Source: Hymenobacter ruricola (GTDB lineage Bacteria > Bacteroidota > Bacteroidia > Cytophagales > Hymenobacteraceae). Taken from it: a stretch of DNA of 64,000 nt. The stretch's first letter is position 1; each line of letters begins with the position of its first letter. The stretch covers positions 434,001 through 498,000 of the forward strand of contig NZ_JADQDM010000002.1 in the NCBI RefSeq assembly GCF_015694525.1, read 5' to 3'. Shown piece after piece: positions 9,801 to 17,036 of this stretch. The position numbers and the translations under genes were made by a program. The notes under the pieces are model-generated. The model made no database searches and had not been told where the DNA came from. It saw only the letters and a list, made by a program, of their open reading frames with translations.

Positions 9801-10039
9801 GCATCTCCACGGCCCGCTACCCCGAATTCCGCGAGGAATATCTGGTAGAGGAAAGCGTGACCTACCCGCTGGCCATCAACGGCAAGGTGCGCGAGCAGAT
9901 GCAGTTTGCCGCCGCCGCCACCGCCGCCGAGATTGAAGCCGCCGTCTTAGCCTCCGATTTCCTGGCCAAGCACGGCGAAGGCAAGGCTGCCAAGAAAGTG
10001 ATTGTGGTGCCCGGCCGCATGGTGAACGTGGTGGTGTAG
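6887..10039 (+). CDS. leuS: Leucyl-tRNA synthetase with two unusual insertions
   Basis: Charges tRNA-Leu in the cytoplasm. The class I signature HVGH is at residues 49-52 and KMSKS at 823-827. The CP1 editing domain follows [12 protein letters not shown] and contains [21 protein letters not shown], and an anticodon-binding C-terminus is present. At 1050 residues it is longer than usual LeuRS (about 860-950). Two segments explain this: nine tandem 7-residue repeats (residues 297-359) at the editing-domain junction, and an enlarged leucine-specific region (about 685-841) whose DNA is AT-rich, unlike the rest of the gene. The frame is open throughout and all catalytic motifs remain, so it is probably functional. 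It is followed by a repeat and a terminator. Confidence 0.96.
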   Translation: MPAYRPEEIEKKWQAHWKQHRTFQAQNHSDKPKYYVLDMFPYPSGAGLHVGHPLGYIASDIVTRYKRLQGFNVLHPMGFDSFGLPAEQYAIQTGQHPAVTTEQNINTYIQQLSSLGFSYDWSREVRTSDPSYYKWTQWIFLKLFNSWYNLDTDRAEPLTELTARFAASGSQGIRAAGDDEERHDFTAGQWQMMSEKQKLAAVLPYRLAYQQDTYVNWCPGLGTVLSNDEVKDGLSERGGFPVERRLMPQWSLRITAYADRLLQGLDQLDWPDAVKEMQRNWIGKSIGAEVTFPVLRAEPTAGPAESTSGPAEHPSGPAERLSGSAEAATGPAEASAGSAERPAGAAEAPAESAEPVAGPAVKVYTTRVDTIYGATFLVLAPEHELVDVITTPAQRAAVDEYIAATKRRSERDRMADAKTVSGVFTGAYARNPVNGAPVPIWLADYVLAGYGTGAVMAVPSGDQRDWLFATHFGLPIPAISDAQKDIDKQADPTKEGRYINSGIINGLTYQEATQQLIAFLEAKGLGKGKVNFRQRDAIFGRQRYWGEPIPIYYKDGTAYGIAESDLPLVLPEIDEYKPTETGEPPLGRAQNWLYRGQYPYELSTMPGWAGSSWYYLRYMDPHNEARFVSEEAEQYWSSVDLYMGGAEHATGHLLYARFWYLFLKDLGLVSSNEPFQKLINQGMILGRSSLVYRLWHRWATNNPYSDEHQALLPDIYVSKGIRDALQDYSVNRNDIPLIAEFNKQLDEIEKLAQQKYPEFDARLEIHDVNGDNKATFSSWNVDVNIVNNDVLDIDKLRESRDDYKLAEFVKENGRYICGWEIEKMSKSKLNSVLPDHLIKQYGADALRLYEMFLGPLEQYKPWNTNGISGVGGFLKKFWRLFHPEDGALAITDEPATPAELKVLHRAIQKAQEDIEKFSFNTSVSLFMITVNELTALKCHKRAILEPLVLLVSPFAPHLAEELWQELGHEAGSISTARYPEFREEYLVEESVTYPLAINGKVREQMQFAAAATAAEIEAAVLASDFLAKHGEGKAAKKVIVVPGRMVNVVV
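7775..7963 (+). repeat. Nine 21-bp tandem repeats inside leuS
   Basis: Nine consecutive units begin with GCGGAA and mostly carry CCGG near the end. They encode degenerate heptads such as [28 protein letters not shown] and AEAATGP. The array lies between two beta strands at the base of the editing domain (TFPV ... VKVYTTR) and keeps the frame. Confidence 0.9.
8941..9408 (+). other. AT-rich mosaic block in leuS (leucine-specific domain and KMSKS)
   Basis: Hand counts over 9001-9420 give roughly 42% GC, against about 65% in adjoining leuS sequence. Both edges are abrupt: GC-rich codon use ends near 8950 and resumes at GCGCGGACGCC near 9410. The block encodes the stretch from GRSSLVYRL to LIKQYG and includes KMSKS. 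The change in codon choice suggests gene conversion or transfer from an AT-rich relative (inference). Confidence 0.8.
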
Positions 10040-10105
10040 TGCGGTAAGCTTTCGCTTGCCATCATGCCTCCGCAACAATAGTCCGGCAAGCGAAAGCTTA
10101 CCGCA
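10040..10105. repeat. Paired inverted repeat, TGCGGTAAGCTTTCG family
   Basis: Perfect 21-bp arms at 10040-10060 and 10085-10105. The left arm begins at the base after the leuS TAG stop, and the right arm runs into the terminator. Confidence 0.85.
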
Positions 10106-10140
10106 CAAAAAGGCCCGCTGCACGTGCAACGGGCCTTTTT
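10106..10140. terminator. Bidirectional rho-independent terminator
   Basis: AAAAAGGCCCG and CGGGCCTTTTT form a GC-rich stem with A and T runs on either side. It can serve both leuS (plus) and the convergent toxin gene (minus). Confidence 0.85.
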
Positions 10141-10144
10141 CATT

Positions 10145-10477
10145 TCAAAGCAACCCATTCTCCCGGAGCAAATCGTCGCGTTCCTGGTCGGTGATGGAAT
10201 CCTGTTCCGACTTGTCGTAAATGGTGAGCAGGTAGATTTTCTCGCCCACAATTTTCACGCAGGTAACGACGCGGGCACCGCCACTTTTGCCGGTTCTCTT
10301 CGAGTCAATTCGCATTCGCACTTTGTAACAGTCGCGGCCCAAAGCATTTCCGCTGGTCGGATTTGCTTTTAATTCGGTTATGAGAGCTACAAAATCCTCC
10401 GGGATGGAATAATATTTCCGTTGCAACCGGTTGATGAGGCGATTAAATCTTTTCGATGCGATTACGACGAAGCTCAT
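10145..10477 (-). CDS. RelE/ParE-family toxin of a type II TA module
   Basis: 110 residues with a RelE/ParE-like pattern: a basic N-terminal helix (ASKRFNRLINRLQRKY), then strands with NALGRDCYKVRMRIDSKRTGKSGGARVVTCVKI ending in YLLTIYDKSEQDSI. Related toxins cleave mRNA on the ribosome or poison gyrase; the target here cannot be told. The gene overlaps the end of the upstream antitoxin by 35 bp, a usual sign of coupled expression in such modules. The fold assignment is fairly secure, the subfamily is not. Confidence 0.8.
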   Translation of the reverse strand: MSFVVIASKRFNRLINRLQRKYYSIPEDFVALITELKANPTSGNALGRDCYKVRMRIDSKRTGKSGGARVVTCVKIVGEKIYLLTIYDKSEQDSITDQERDDLLRENGLL

Positions 10478-10703
10478 CTAGTAATTCTTCAGCGGTTTGC
10501 AGTTGAATCTTGCCCTGCTGATGCAGCTCCACTTCATTGAGTGCCTCGCGGAAGTCATCAATCCACTCCTGCTGCTCGGGCGTGTACTTTTTCGGCTTCG
10601 ACGGGGCCACCGCTTTGGCTTTGATGGCAAAGGGCAGGGCCTTGACCACTTTCATCAGCGGAGCAAACTGGTCGTCGGGAACGGTGAGAATAACTTGGCG
10701 CAT
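10443..10703 (-). CDS. Antitoxin partner of the RelE-type toxin
   Basis: 86 residues. The open frame extends upstream, but ATG at 10703 gives MRQVILTVPDDQFAPLMKVV, which matches the start of small antitoxins found beside RelE-like toxins in Bacteroidota. The C-terminal half is charged and helical (about 50-86), suited to wrapping the toxin. An N-terminal DNA-binding part would repress the operon; this is family knowledge, not seen. A weak TATCTTGC element lies just upstream on the minus strand. Confidence 0.75.
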   Translation of the reverse strand: MRQVILTVPDDQFAPLMKVVKALPFAIKAKAVAPSKPKKYTPEQQEWIDDFREALNEVELHQQGKIQLQTAEELLDELRRNRIEKI

Positions 10704-10858
10704 GATGCAAGATACGTGGTTTGAGAAGTAACCGCTGAAGGTTCGTTGTTGGTTCGGTTGTGGCGAAGCGCCTCTGGAATACGGGCGCTGCCGAGACGAA
10801 ACCGCCGCGCGCCGCTTGCATCTTTGCGCACAGCATTCATCTATCAACGCGCCGCTTG

Positions 10859-13438
10859 ATGCGTACTTCCGTTCTTTTCGCCAGCCTGCGGGCCAGTAGC
10901 TGCTGGCTGCTGTTGCTCAGCCTCACCGGCCGCGCCCAAACCACCGATGCCACCGGCCCGCTGCTCACGCCCGACCAGTTTCTGGGCTACAAGCTCGGCT
11001 CCCAATTCACGCCCCACGCCGAGATGCTGCGCTACGTGGCCCACGTGGTGGCGCACTCGCCGGGCCGCATGAAACTGGTGCGCTACGGCAAAACCTACGA
11101 AAACCGCCCGCTGGAAGTGGTGCAGGTGGCCAGCGCCGGGACCTTCGGCCAGTTAGACGATGTGCGCCACAACAACCTGCGGCTGGCCGGGCTGGAAAGC
11201 GGCCCCGCCCAGCGCCAGCAGCCGGCCGTGTGCTGGCTGAGCTACAACGTGCACGGCAACGAGGCCGTGAGCTCCGAAGCCGTGATGCAGGTGCTCTACG
11301 ACCTGGCCAACCCACAGGACCAGCAAATGCAGGACTGGCTGAAAAACACCGTCGTCATCGTGGACCCCTGCATCAACCCCGACGGCCACGACCGGTACGT
11401 GAACTGGTACAACCGCGTGCGCAACCTCTCGCCCAACGCCGAGCCCGACGCCTGGGAGCACCGCGAGCCCTGGCCCGGCGGCCGCTCCAACCACTACTAC
11501 TTCGACCTGAACCGGGACTGGGCCTGGCAAACCCAGCAGGAAACCCGTCAGCGCATCGCCCTCTACAGCCAGTGGCTGCCCGAGGTGCACGCCGATTTCC
11601 ACGAGATGGGGCCGAACAACACCTACTACTTCTCCCCCGCCGCCAAGCCCTACCACGCCGACATCACCCCCTGGCAGCGCCAGTTTCAGGGCATCCTGGG
11701 CGACTACAACAAGGTGGCTTTTGATAAGAACAACTGGCTGTATTTCACCCGCGAAATCTACGACCTCTACGCCCCCACCTACGGCGACACCTGGCCCAGC
11801 TTCAACGGCGCCATCGGCATGACGTATGAGCAGGGCGGCGGGGGCGCCGGCGGCCTGGCCTACGCCCGCCTCGACGGCGACACCCTGACGCTGGCCCAGC
11901 GCATTGCCCACCACCACGCCGCCAGCCGCGCCACCATTCAGGCCACGGCCGAGCGGCACGACGACCTGCTGCGCGAGTTTCAGCGCTACTTCGCCACGGC
12001 CCGGACCAAGCCGCAGGGCGAATACAAAACTTACGTGCTGGCGGCCGGCAACGACCCCGGCCAACTCCGCACCTTCACGCAGTACCTCGACCGCAACCAG
12101 ATTCAGTACGGTTTCGCCAGCAAGCGCACCAAAACCAGGGGCTACAACTACACCACCGGCAAAACCGACAATGTGCAAATTGAGCCGCGCGACGTGGTTA
12201 TCAGCATGTACCAGCCCAAATCCACGCTGGTGAAGGTGCTGTTCGAGCCCAAGCCGCAGCTCGAAGACTCGCTCACCTACGACATTACTTCCTGGGCCCT
12301 GCCCTACGCCTTCAACCTGCGGGCCTACGCCCTGCCCGGCCGCCTCGACGCCTCCGGCAACGCCCCGACCCAGGCCATGGTGAAAGGCAGCGCCGCCACC
12401 GCCGACCGCCCCTACGCCTACCTGGCCCGCTGGAACAGCCTGCAGGACATCCGTTTCCTGAGCCGCCTACTGCAACAAAAGGTGAAGGTGCGCTACGCCG
12501 AAAAAGCGTTTGAGTCGGAAGGCCAGCCGTACGCGCCGGGCACGCTCATCATCACGCGCGCCAGCAACGAAGGGCTAGGCGCCCGCTTCGACCAGCTGGT
12601 ACGGGCGCAGGCCGACTCGGCCGGCACCGTGGTAACGGCCGTCAAGTCCGGTTTCTCGGCCACCGGGCGCGATTTGGGCTCCGGCACGGTGCACTTCGTG
12701 AAGCAGCCTAATGTGGCCGTGGTGGCCGGCCCCGGCGTCGACGCCACCGCATTCGGCGAGGTGTGGCACTTTTTTGAGCAGCAGCTCGGCTACCCGCTCA
12801 CGGTGCTGGGCACCGACTACCTCAGCCGCGTTTCGATGCAGAAATACGACGTGCTGATTCTGCCCAACGGCAGCTACGGCGACATTTACACCGACCGCAA
12901 CCTCGAAAGCCTCAAGGCCTGGGTGCGCGACGGCGGCCGCCTCATTGCCCTGGAAGGCGCCGCCCGGTTTCTGGCCAACAAGAAGGACTTTCTGCTCAAA
13001 ACCAAAGCCGCCGATTCGGTCGCCATCCGCAAGGCCAACCAGCAAAACCCCTACCGCCTGCTGCGCCGCTACGCCGACTCGGAGCGCGAAGAAGCCGAAG
13101 AAGCCGTGCAAGGCAGCGTCTACCGCGTGCAGCTCGACAACACCCACCCGCTGGCTTTCGGCTACGGCAGCACCTACTTCGCCCTCATCCGCAACCCGCT
13201 CGGCTTCCGCTTCCTCGACAAAGGCGGCTGGAACGTGGGCGTCATTAAAAAAGACAGCTACTCGGCCGGTTTCGCCGGCAGCAAGGCCCGCAAGGAGCTC
13301 ACCGACACGTTCGTAGTAGGCGCCCAGGACTTGGGCCGCGGCTCGGTCGTCTACCTCGGCGACAACCCGCTGTTCCGCGCCTTCTGGCAGGGCGGCAAGC
13401 TGATGTTTGGCAACGCCGTTTTTCTGGTGGGGCAATGA
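10859..13438 (+). CDS. Secreted M14-family zinc carboxypeptidase
   Basis: Exported metallopeptidase of 859 residues. A signal peptide (about 1-27, hydrophobic SSCWLLLLSLTGRAQ) follows ATG 10859; an upstream in-frame start would bury it, so this start was chosen. Zinc ligands are predicted at HGNE (residues 132-135) and at H244 or H248 in EVHADFHEMG. NPDGHDRYVNWYNRVRN is also typical of M14. The C-terminal third (about 610-725) looks like a class I glutamine-amidotransferase-like fold (YDVLILPNGSYGDIY, then GGRLIALEGAARFL), a combination common in Bacteroidota M14 proteins. A CATCTTTG element at about 10817 may be its promoter. Confidence 0.9.
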   Translation: MRTSVLFASLRASSCWLLLLSLTGRAQTTDATGPLLTPDQFLGYKLGSQFTPHAEMLRYVAHVVAHSPGRMKLVRYGKTYENRPLEVVQVASAGTFGQLDDVRHNNLRLAGLESGPAQRQQPAVCWLSYNVHGNEAVSSEAVMQVLYDLANPQDQQMQDWLKNTVVIVDPCINPDGHDRYVNWYNRVRNLSPNAEPDAWEHREPWPGGRSNHYYFDLNRDWAWQTQQETRQRIALYSQWLPEVHADFHEMGPNNTYYFSPAAKPYHADITPWQRQFQGILGDYNKVAFDKNNWLYFTREIYDLYAPTYGDTWPSFNGAIGMTYEQGGGGAGGLAYARLDGDTLTLAQRIAHHHAASRATIQATAERHDDLLREFQRYFATARTKPQGEYKTYVLAAGNDPGQLRTFTQYLDRNQIQYGFASKRTKTRGYNYTTGKTDNVQIEPRDVVISMYQPKSTLVKVLFEPKPQLEDSLTYDITSWALPYAFNLRAYALPGRLDASGNAPTQAMVKGSAATADRPYAYLARWNSLQDIRFLSRLLQQKVKVRYAEKAFESEGQPYAPGTLIITRASNEGLGARFDQLVRAQADSAGTVVTAVKSGFSATGRDLGSGTVHFVKQPNVAVVAGPGVDATAFGEVWHFFEQQLGYPLTVLGTDYLSRVSMQKYDVLILPNGSYGDIYTDRNLESLKAWVRDGGRLIALEGAARFLANKKDFLLKTKAADSVAIRKANQQNPYRLLRRYADSEREEAEEAVQGSVYRVQLDNTHPLAFGYGSTYFALIRNPLGFRFLDKGGWNVGVIKKDSYSAGFAGSKARKELTDTFVVGAQDLGRGSVVYLGDNPLFRAFWQGGKLMFGNAVFLVGQ

Positions 13439-13444
13439 GCCCAC

Positions 13445-13559
13445 GTAGCTTGGGCACTGCGCGTCCAAGCGGCGAGCAAAGCGAGCATCCCGCGTCTGGA
13501 TTCGCCCGGTTCCGGATGCTCGCTGCACTCGCGGCTCGGACTCGCAGAGTCCAAGCTAC
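13445..13559. repeat. Imperfect paired inverted repeat, GTAGCTTGG family
   Basis: Arms 13445-13490 and 13514-13559 (46 bp) match at most positions, with identical ends GTAGCTTGG and GCGAGCATCC. The right arm supplies the TAG stop of the YjbR gene. It sits between two convergent genes. Confidence 0.8.
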
Positions 13560-13906
13560 ACTTCCAACGTTGCCTTCACGGCCTTCGGCAGCGAGGCCCG
13601 CACCAGCTCATACGAGTGGTCAATCAGCTCGCGCAACTGGCCTTCCGGCGCGCCCGTGCCGATGAGCACCGTGTTCCAGTGCTTCTTGTTCATGTGGTAG
13701 CCGGGCAGCACGTAGTCGTGGGCATCGCGCAACTCCGCGGCGCGCTCGGGGTCGCACTTCAGGTTGATGCTGCCGAAGGTGTCGATGTCGGTGAGGGCAA
13801 ACACTTTGCCGCCGACTTTGAACACCAGCGTTTCGGGGCCAAACGGGGTTTCTTCGGTCACGCCGGCTTTGAGCAAGCAGTAATCGCGGAAATCTTCGAT
13901 GTTCAT
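13556..13906 (-). CDS. MmcQ/YjbR family protein
   Basis: 116 residues covering a complete YjbR (CyaY-like fold) domain: start MNIEDFRDYCLLKAGVTEETPFG, middle VFKVGGKVFALTDID, and HMNKKHWNTVLI near the end. Family members are suggested DNA-binding proteins of unknown physiological role. The start overlaps the stop of the upstream small membrane protein gene by one base (TAATG), so the two form an operon. The stop codon is provided by an adjacent repeat element. Confidence 0.88.
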   Translation of the reverse strand: MNIEDFRDYCLLKAGVTEETPFGPETLVFKVGGKVFALTDIDTFGSINLKCDPERAAELRDAHDYVLPGYHMNKKHWNTVLIGTGAPEGQLRELIDHSYELVRASLPKAVKATLEV

Positions 13907-14094
13907 TAGCGGGTCAGGGCGGGCAGAATGTAGCGCACGAACATCACCACCAGGCAGACCAGAAACATCGCCAAGCTGAGCTTATTGATGAAGTGCATGG
14001 TCCTGAGGTTGAAGTTGGTTTTGCGGCTGGGGTCGTTTTTGCGGAAGTAATAACCGAGGACGGGGCCGAAGTTGAAGAGGTTTTTACCGTTCAT
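13906..14094 (-). CDS. Small single-helix membrane protein (DUF6728-like)
   Basis: 62 residues. A conserved-looking front part (NFGPVLGYYFRKNDPSRKTNFNLRTMHFINK, positive and cytoplasmic) precedes one membrane helix at about 38-58 (LSLAMFLVCLVVMFVRYIL). It resembles a small Bacteroidota family I recall as DUF6728; function unknown. ATG 14094 is chosen over an upstream in-frame start because the family-like sequence begins there. It is the first gene of a two-gene unit with the yjbR gene, and TTACCTTTCC on the minus strand upstream may be a weak promoter. Confidence 0.7.
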   Translation of the reverse strand: MNGKNLFNFGPVLGYYFRKNDPSRKTNFNLRTMHFINKLSLAMFLVCLVVMFVRYILPALTR

Positions 14095-14217
14095 GGCGGG
14101 GCGGGTTTGGGTCTGGAAAGGTAACACCGGCCGGCGCAGAAAGATTGATGTAAAACTGTATTTATTCGTTTAACCAGCCGATGCGAAGGCGGTTATATTG
14201 GCCGGCCGCTGGCGTTC

Positions 14218-14225
14218 TATCTTTG
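14218..14225 (+). promoter_or_regulatory. Bacteroidota -7 promoter element TATCTTTG
   Basis: TATCTTTG matches TAnnTTTG, 34 bp before the ATG at 14260. Confidence 0.55.
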
Positions 14226-14259
14226 GTTGCCGCCTCTCCTTTTCAGCAATTATTAGCCC

Positions 14260-14694
14260 ATGCTTCCCTCCACCTCCTGGCTTGTTGCGATTCTTTCGCT
14301 CTCGCTGCCAGCCGAATTTCATTTGGCGGCCAGCACTTCGGAACAAGTGCCCATGCGCGGGCTGCCGGGCAGTTCGGCGCACGAAGAGTTTCGGCGGTGG
14401 GAAGCGCCGGGTGAGCGGGCGCTGCACCTGTTCTACTGGCAGCCCATGGCCCCGCGCGACGGCGGCCCCATGCACGCCGTGGCCGAGTGGCCGGCCGTGG
14501 TGGCAGGCCAAGCCGTGAAAGTGTACGAAACCGACTCGTTCATGGGCGCCCGCCGCCGGGTGCTGGTCACGTACCTGCGCTTCGCCGCGCCGCAGCCCGA
14601 GGCTCAGGCGATGCTGTACGCCTCCGGCCTGAGCCGCGCCGAATTCACCGCCGTGCTGGCGCAGGTCCGGCTGCGCGACGGGCACGCCCGCTGA
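14260..14694 (+). CDS. Hypothetical exported protein
   Basis: 144 residues, no family recognised. The N-terminus (LPSTSWLVAILSLSLPAEF) could be a short signal sequence without much positive charge. The mature part has a plausible beta-rich pattern (LHLFYWQPM, QAVKVYETDSFMGARRRVLVTYLRF) and ends in a helix. It has its own TAnnTTTG promoter and is convergent with the broken phyH-like gene. Several other frames are open here, but this one has the promoter and the most protein-like sequence. Confidence 0.55.
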   Translation: MLPSTSWLVAILSLSLPAEFHLAASTSEQVPMRGLPGSSAHEEFRRWEAPGERALHLFYWQPMAPRDGGPMHAVAEWPAVVAGQAVKVYETDSFMGARRRVLVTYLRFAAPQPEAQAMLYASGLSRAEFTAVLAQVRLRDGHAR

Positions 14695-14714
14695 GTTGCC
14701 CTTTGCCTGCTGGG

Positions 14715-15461
14715 TTATTCAACGCCTGAGCTGAAGCGTTGCAGCCGCTCGCGCCAGTGCAAGCCTGCCGGTAGCTCCACCGAGGAAAATTCCAGGTGAA
14801 TGACGCGCCGCGGGCGGCGGCTGGTGCTGCGGTTGGATGCATGCAGCAGCAAGGGCCGCATGAGCATGGCCCCGCCCGCGGGCACCGCGCACCCGGTGGC
14901 ACCGGCGGTGCGGGCGGCGATGTCGGCCGCGAAGAGCACCCCGTGGCGGTGGGAGCCCGGCACCACTTTCAGGGCGCCATTGCTGGCGTCGCAGTCGTCG
15001 AGGTGCAGGCGGATGGTGCACACGTTTTCCAGCACGGCCACGGGCGGCTGCACCGAAACGCCTTCGGCTTTGCTGGTCCAGGGGCCGAAACCGGGCGAGT
15101 CCACCCGCTGGCTCACGTTCACCATCAGGTCCTGGTGCCAGGCCACCAGCCAGTTCGAGCCAGCCGGCTTGTCGAAGTAGATGGCTTTCACCAAGTGGCA
15201 GCCCGCCGGGAAAAGGCGGCCCAGCAGCTGCTGCAGCGCATCGGTGGCCAACAGGGGCCACAGCTACGGCACTTCGCCGAGCAAGTTCCGGATGGCAAAC
15301 ACCTCCTGGCTGCGCCGGAAATTGGGCCCGCTCGCGGGCGCCTGCTCGATGCAGCGCAGCAGCGCCGCCACCTGACCCACGGAATAGAGGCCGGGCAACA
15401 CCGCGAAGCCTTCGTTGGCAAATTGCCCGGCCGCTGCGTCCTCGAATGCGAACGTTTTCAT
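14715..15461 (-). pseudogene. Phytanoyl-CoA dioxygenase family gene broken by an in-frame stop
   Basis: The first 65 codons (MKTFAFEDAAAGQFANEGF ... FAIRNLLGEVP) and a 178-codon remainder are in the same frame, separated by a single TAG at 15264-15266 and a few codons (LWPLL). The remainder has the PhyH features: LVAWHQDLMVNV (Fe ligands H and D), VCTIRLHLDDCDASNGALKVVPGSHRHG, and a distal HASNRSTSRRPRRVIHLEF (second H and 2-oxoglutarate-binding R). Intact members are Fe(II)/2-oxoglutarate oxygenases. One base change (GAG or CAG to TAG) would explain the break, so a recent mutation or a sequencing error is likely. An internal restart is possible but would lack the N-terminal strands. Confidence 0.8.
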
Positions 15462-15548
15462 ACGGCGACAAAGCTACGCTGGCCCGTTCATCTGGCGGTG
15501 CAACCTGCGCGCCGCCCTCACGCCTATATTCCGGAAACTCCCGCTTCT

Positions 15549-16022
15549 ATGCCTCAACTAGTTACTTCCCTCCTGCTGGCCGGCCTGCTCGTAGCGCCCG
15601 CGCTGGCCGCCAAAGCCCAAAAAGCGCCTGCCGAAACTGAAGCGGTGAAGCAAACCGTCACCGCCTTTTTCGACGGCATGCGGCGCGGCGACAGCACCCT
15701 CATACGCCGCACGCTGGCGCCGGGAGCCGTTTTCCACGGCATTGGGGGCCGGCCCGGCCAGCCGCCCGCGCTGCAAACCGAAAACATCAACGGTTTCCTG
15801 AAAGCCGTGGCCACGCCGCACCCCCAAATCCTGGACGAGCGGATAACCTTCGAGCAAATCCTAATCGACGCCAACCTGGCCAGCGTGTGGGCGCCATACG
15901 AGTTTTACATCGGCAGCAAATTCAGCCACTGCGGCTACGACTCGTTCCAGCTGGTGAAGCTGGCCGACGGCTGGAAAATTGCGCACGTCATCGACACGCG
16001 GCGCAAGGAGAAGTGTAAGTAG
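15549..16022 (+). CDS. Exported NTF2-like (lumazine-binding-type) protein
   Basis: 157 residues starting at ATG 15549 with a clean signal peptide (LVTSLLLAGLLVAPALAAKAQ, cleavage near 22). The mature part is a single SnoaL/NTF2-like domain: helix EAVKQTVTAFFDGMRRGDSTLIRRTL, then strands ending SFQLVKLADGWKIAHVIDTRRK. This fold binds small molecules or acts as an enzyme scaffold; the role here is unknown. It is divergent from the phyH-like pseudogene. Confidence 0.8.
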   Translation: MPQLVTSLLLAGLLVAPALAAKAQKAPAETEAVKQTVTAFFDGMRRGDSTLIRRTLAPGAVFHGIGGRPGQPPALQTENINGFLKAVATPHPQILDERITFEQILIDANLASVWAPYEFYIGSKFSHCGYDSFQLVKLADGWKIAHVIDTRRKEKCK

Positions 16023-16060
16023 CCCGCTGTATTTTTGGGCGAACCCAGTGCCGCGAAAGA

Positions 16061-16588
16061 ATGGAGCCCAAGCGTTATCCTCGTCAACTTTCCCGCGGGG
16101 CCAACAATGCGGCCATTGCGCTTTCCGAAACGGAAGTCGGCAAATTATTCAACGACGATACCCGCTCCGACATTGGCTCTGAAGCCGAGAAAATGCGCTT
16201 TGCCAACCAAATAAACGGTCTGGTAGTAAAATTTCTTCGGCTGGAAAGAAACGAAGCGCTGGGCACCGATATGCTGGTGATGGAGCGCATTTATCCCATC
16301 GACTTCCGCGCCTACGAAGTGGAAATGCGCGAAATCTGGTTCGACGTATTCACTGATGAATTACAAGCGCTGCACGCGGCGGGCTTTGTGCACCGCGACT
16401 TGCTGCGCCCTTCCAACCTGCCCGGCAACCGGTACGACAACATCCTGCTCACGCAGCAAGGCCTCCGCCTGATTGACGTGGGCATTTCGGTATTACAGCC
16501 ACAAGTCGGCGAGTCGTTTTTTCGGGCTTACGTGCAGCGGGAGTTGGAGGAATTAGTGCTGTTCCGGGAGTTCTTGTTGGGACGGTAA
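16061..16588 (+). CDS. Short protein-kinase-like protein
   Basis: 175 residues with a kinase catalytic-loop signature: LHAAGFVHRDLLRPSNL, then NILLTQQGLRLIDVGIS, which correspond to HRD...N and a DFG-like DVG. The N-terminal part is only about 100 residues. A lysine (NGLVVKFLR) could be the ATP-binding residue, but a clear glycine loop is missing. It may be a reduced bacterial kinase, aminoglycoside-kinase-like enzyme or pseudokinase. The start ATG lies 38 bp after the NTF2-like gene. Base composition is lower in GC than its neighbours, a possible sign of transfer. Confidence 0.65.
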   Translation: MEPKRYPRQLSRGANNAAIALSETEVGKLFNDDTRSDIGSEAEKMRFANQINGLVVKFLRLERNEALGTDMLVMERIYPIDFRAYEVEMREIWFDVFTDELQALHAAGFVHRDLLRPSNLPGNRYDNILLTQQGLRLIDVGISVLQPQVGESFFRAYVQRELEELVLFREFLLGR

Positions 16589-16653
16589 ACCCATTCGGAT
16601 GCCGCAGGGTCCACGCGTTGGCTGAAGGTAATACAGGATGAAACCAAATGATA

Positions 16654-17010
16654 TTAAATCTCGCGGACAAACATTTTTTTACAGTTGATACGCAAGCTAC
16701 CTAAGTGGTCAATATCAAGAACAAAGCATAGCCCATCTTCACCTGGCAACAAATCGCAATAGGTTAAACTATCTATCCTAAAGCTCAGATTACTACGCTG
16801 CTCTTTCTGCAAAATACGCTGAATGCATTGGTCGAAACGCACCACTTTTTTCGCGTTCCGAATTCCTGAAAATATTAGCTCAATATTAAAAGCGAGTTGG
16901 TCATCAATTGCGTATTTTGAAATACTTACAATTAGCCGGGCTGCGTCCGGAACATAAGTAAATTTTTCTATGGCCGCATCATGCAGATTAGGCAAAGGCA
17001 GCTTCCGCAT
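16654..17010 (-). CDS. Hypothetical protein in AT-rich DNA
   Basis: 118 residues, no confident family. It opens with MRKLPLPNLHDAAIEKFTY and has alternating strands (ARLIVSISKYAI, AFNIELIFSGI, GLCFVLDIDHLGSLRINC), like a small single-domain protein. The 'NLHDA.IE.F' opening is reminiscent of small immunity-type or DUF proteins in accessory regions, but this is only an impression. The DNA is clearly more AT-rich than the flanking ispG gene, suggesting transfer. It lies 27 bp upstream of the ispG stop. Confidence 0.6.
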   Translation of the reverse strand: MRKLPLPNLHDAAIEKFTYVPDAARLIVSISKYAIDDQLAFNIELIFSGIRNAKKVVRFDQCIQRILQKEQRSNLSFRIDSLTYCDLLPGEDGLCFVLDIDHLGSLRINCKKMFVREI

Positions 17011-17036
17011 GGTATAAGGCTAAGTGGCCAATTAGT

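Noticed and set aside
14719..15471. A 250-codon minus-strand frame through the phyH-like gene without stops
   Set aside because: It is in another frame, Arg/Gly/Ala-rich, and lacks the PhyH motifs found in the broken frame.
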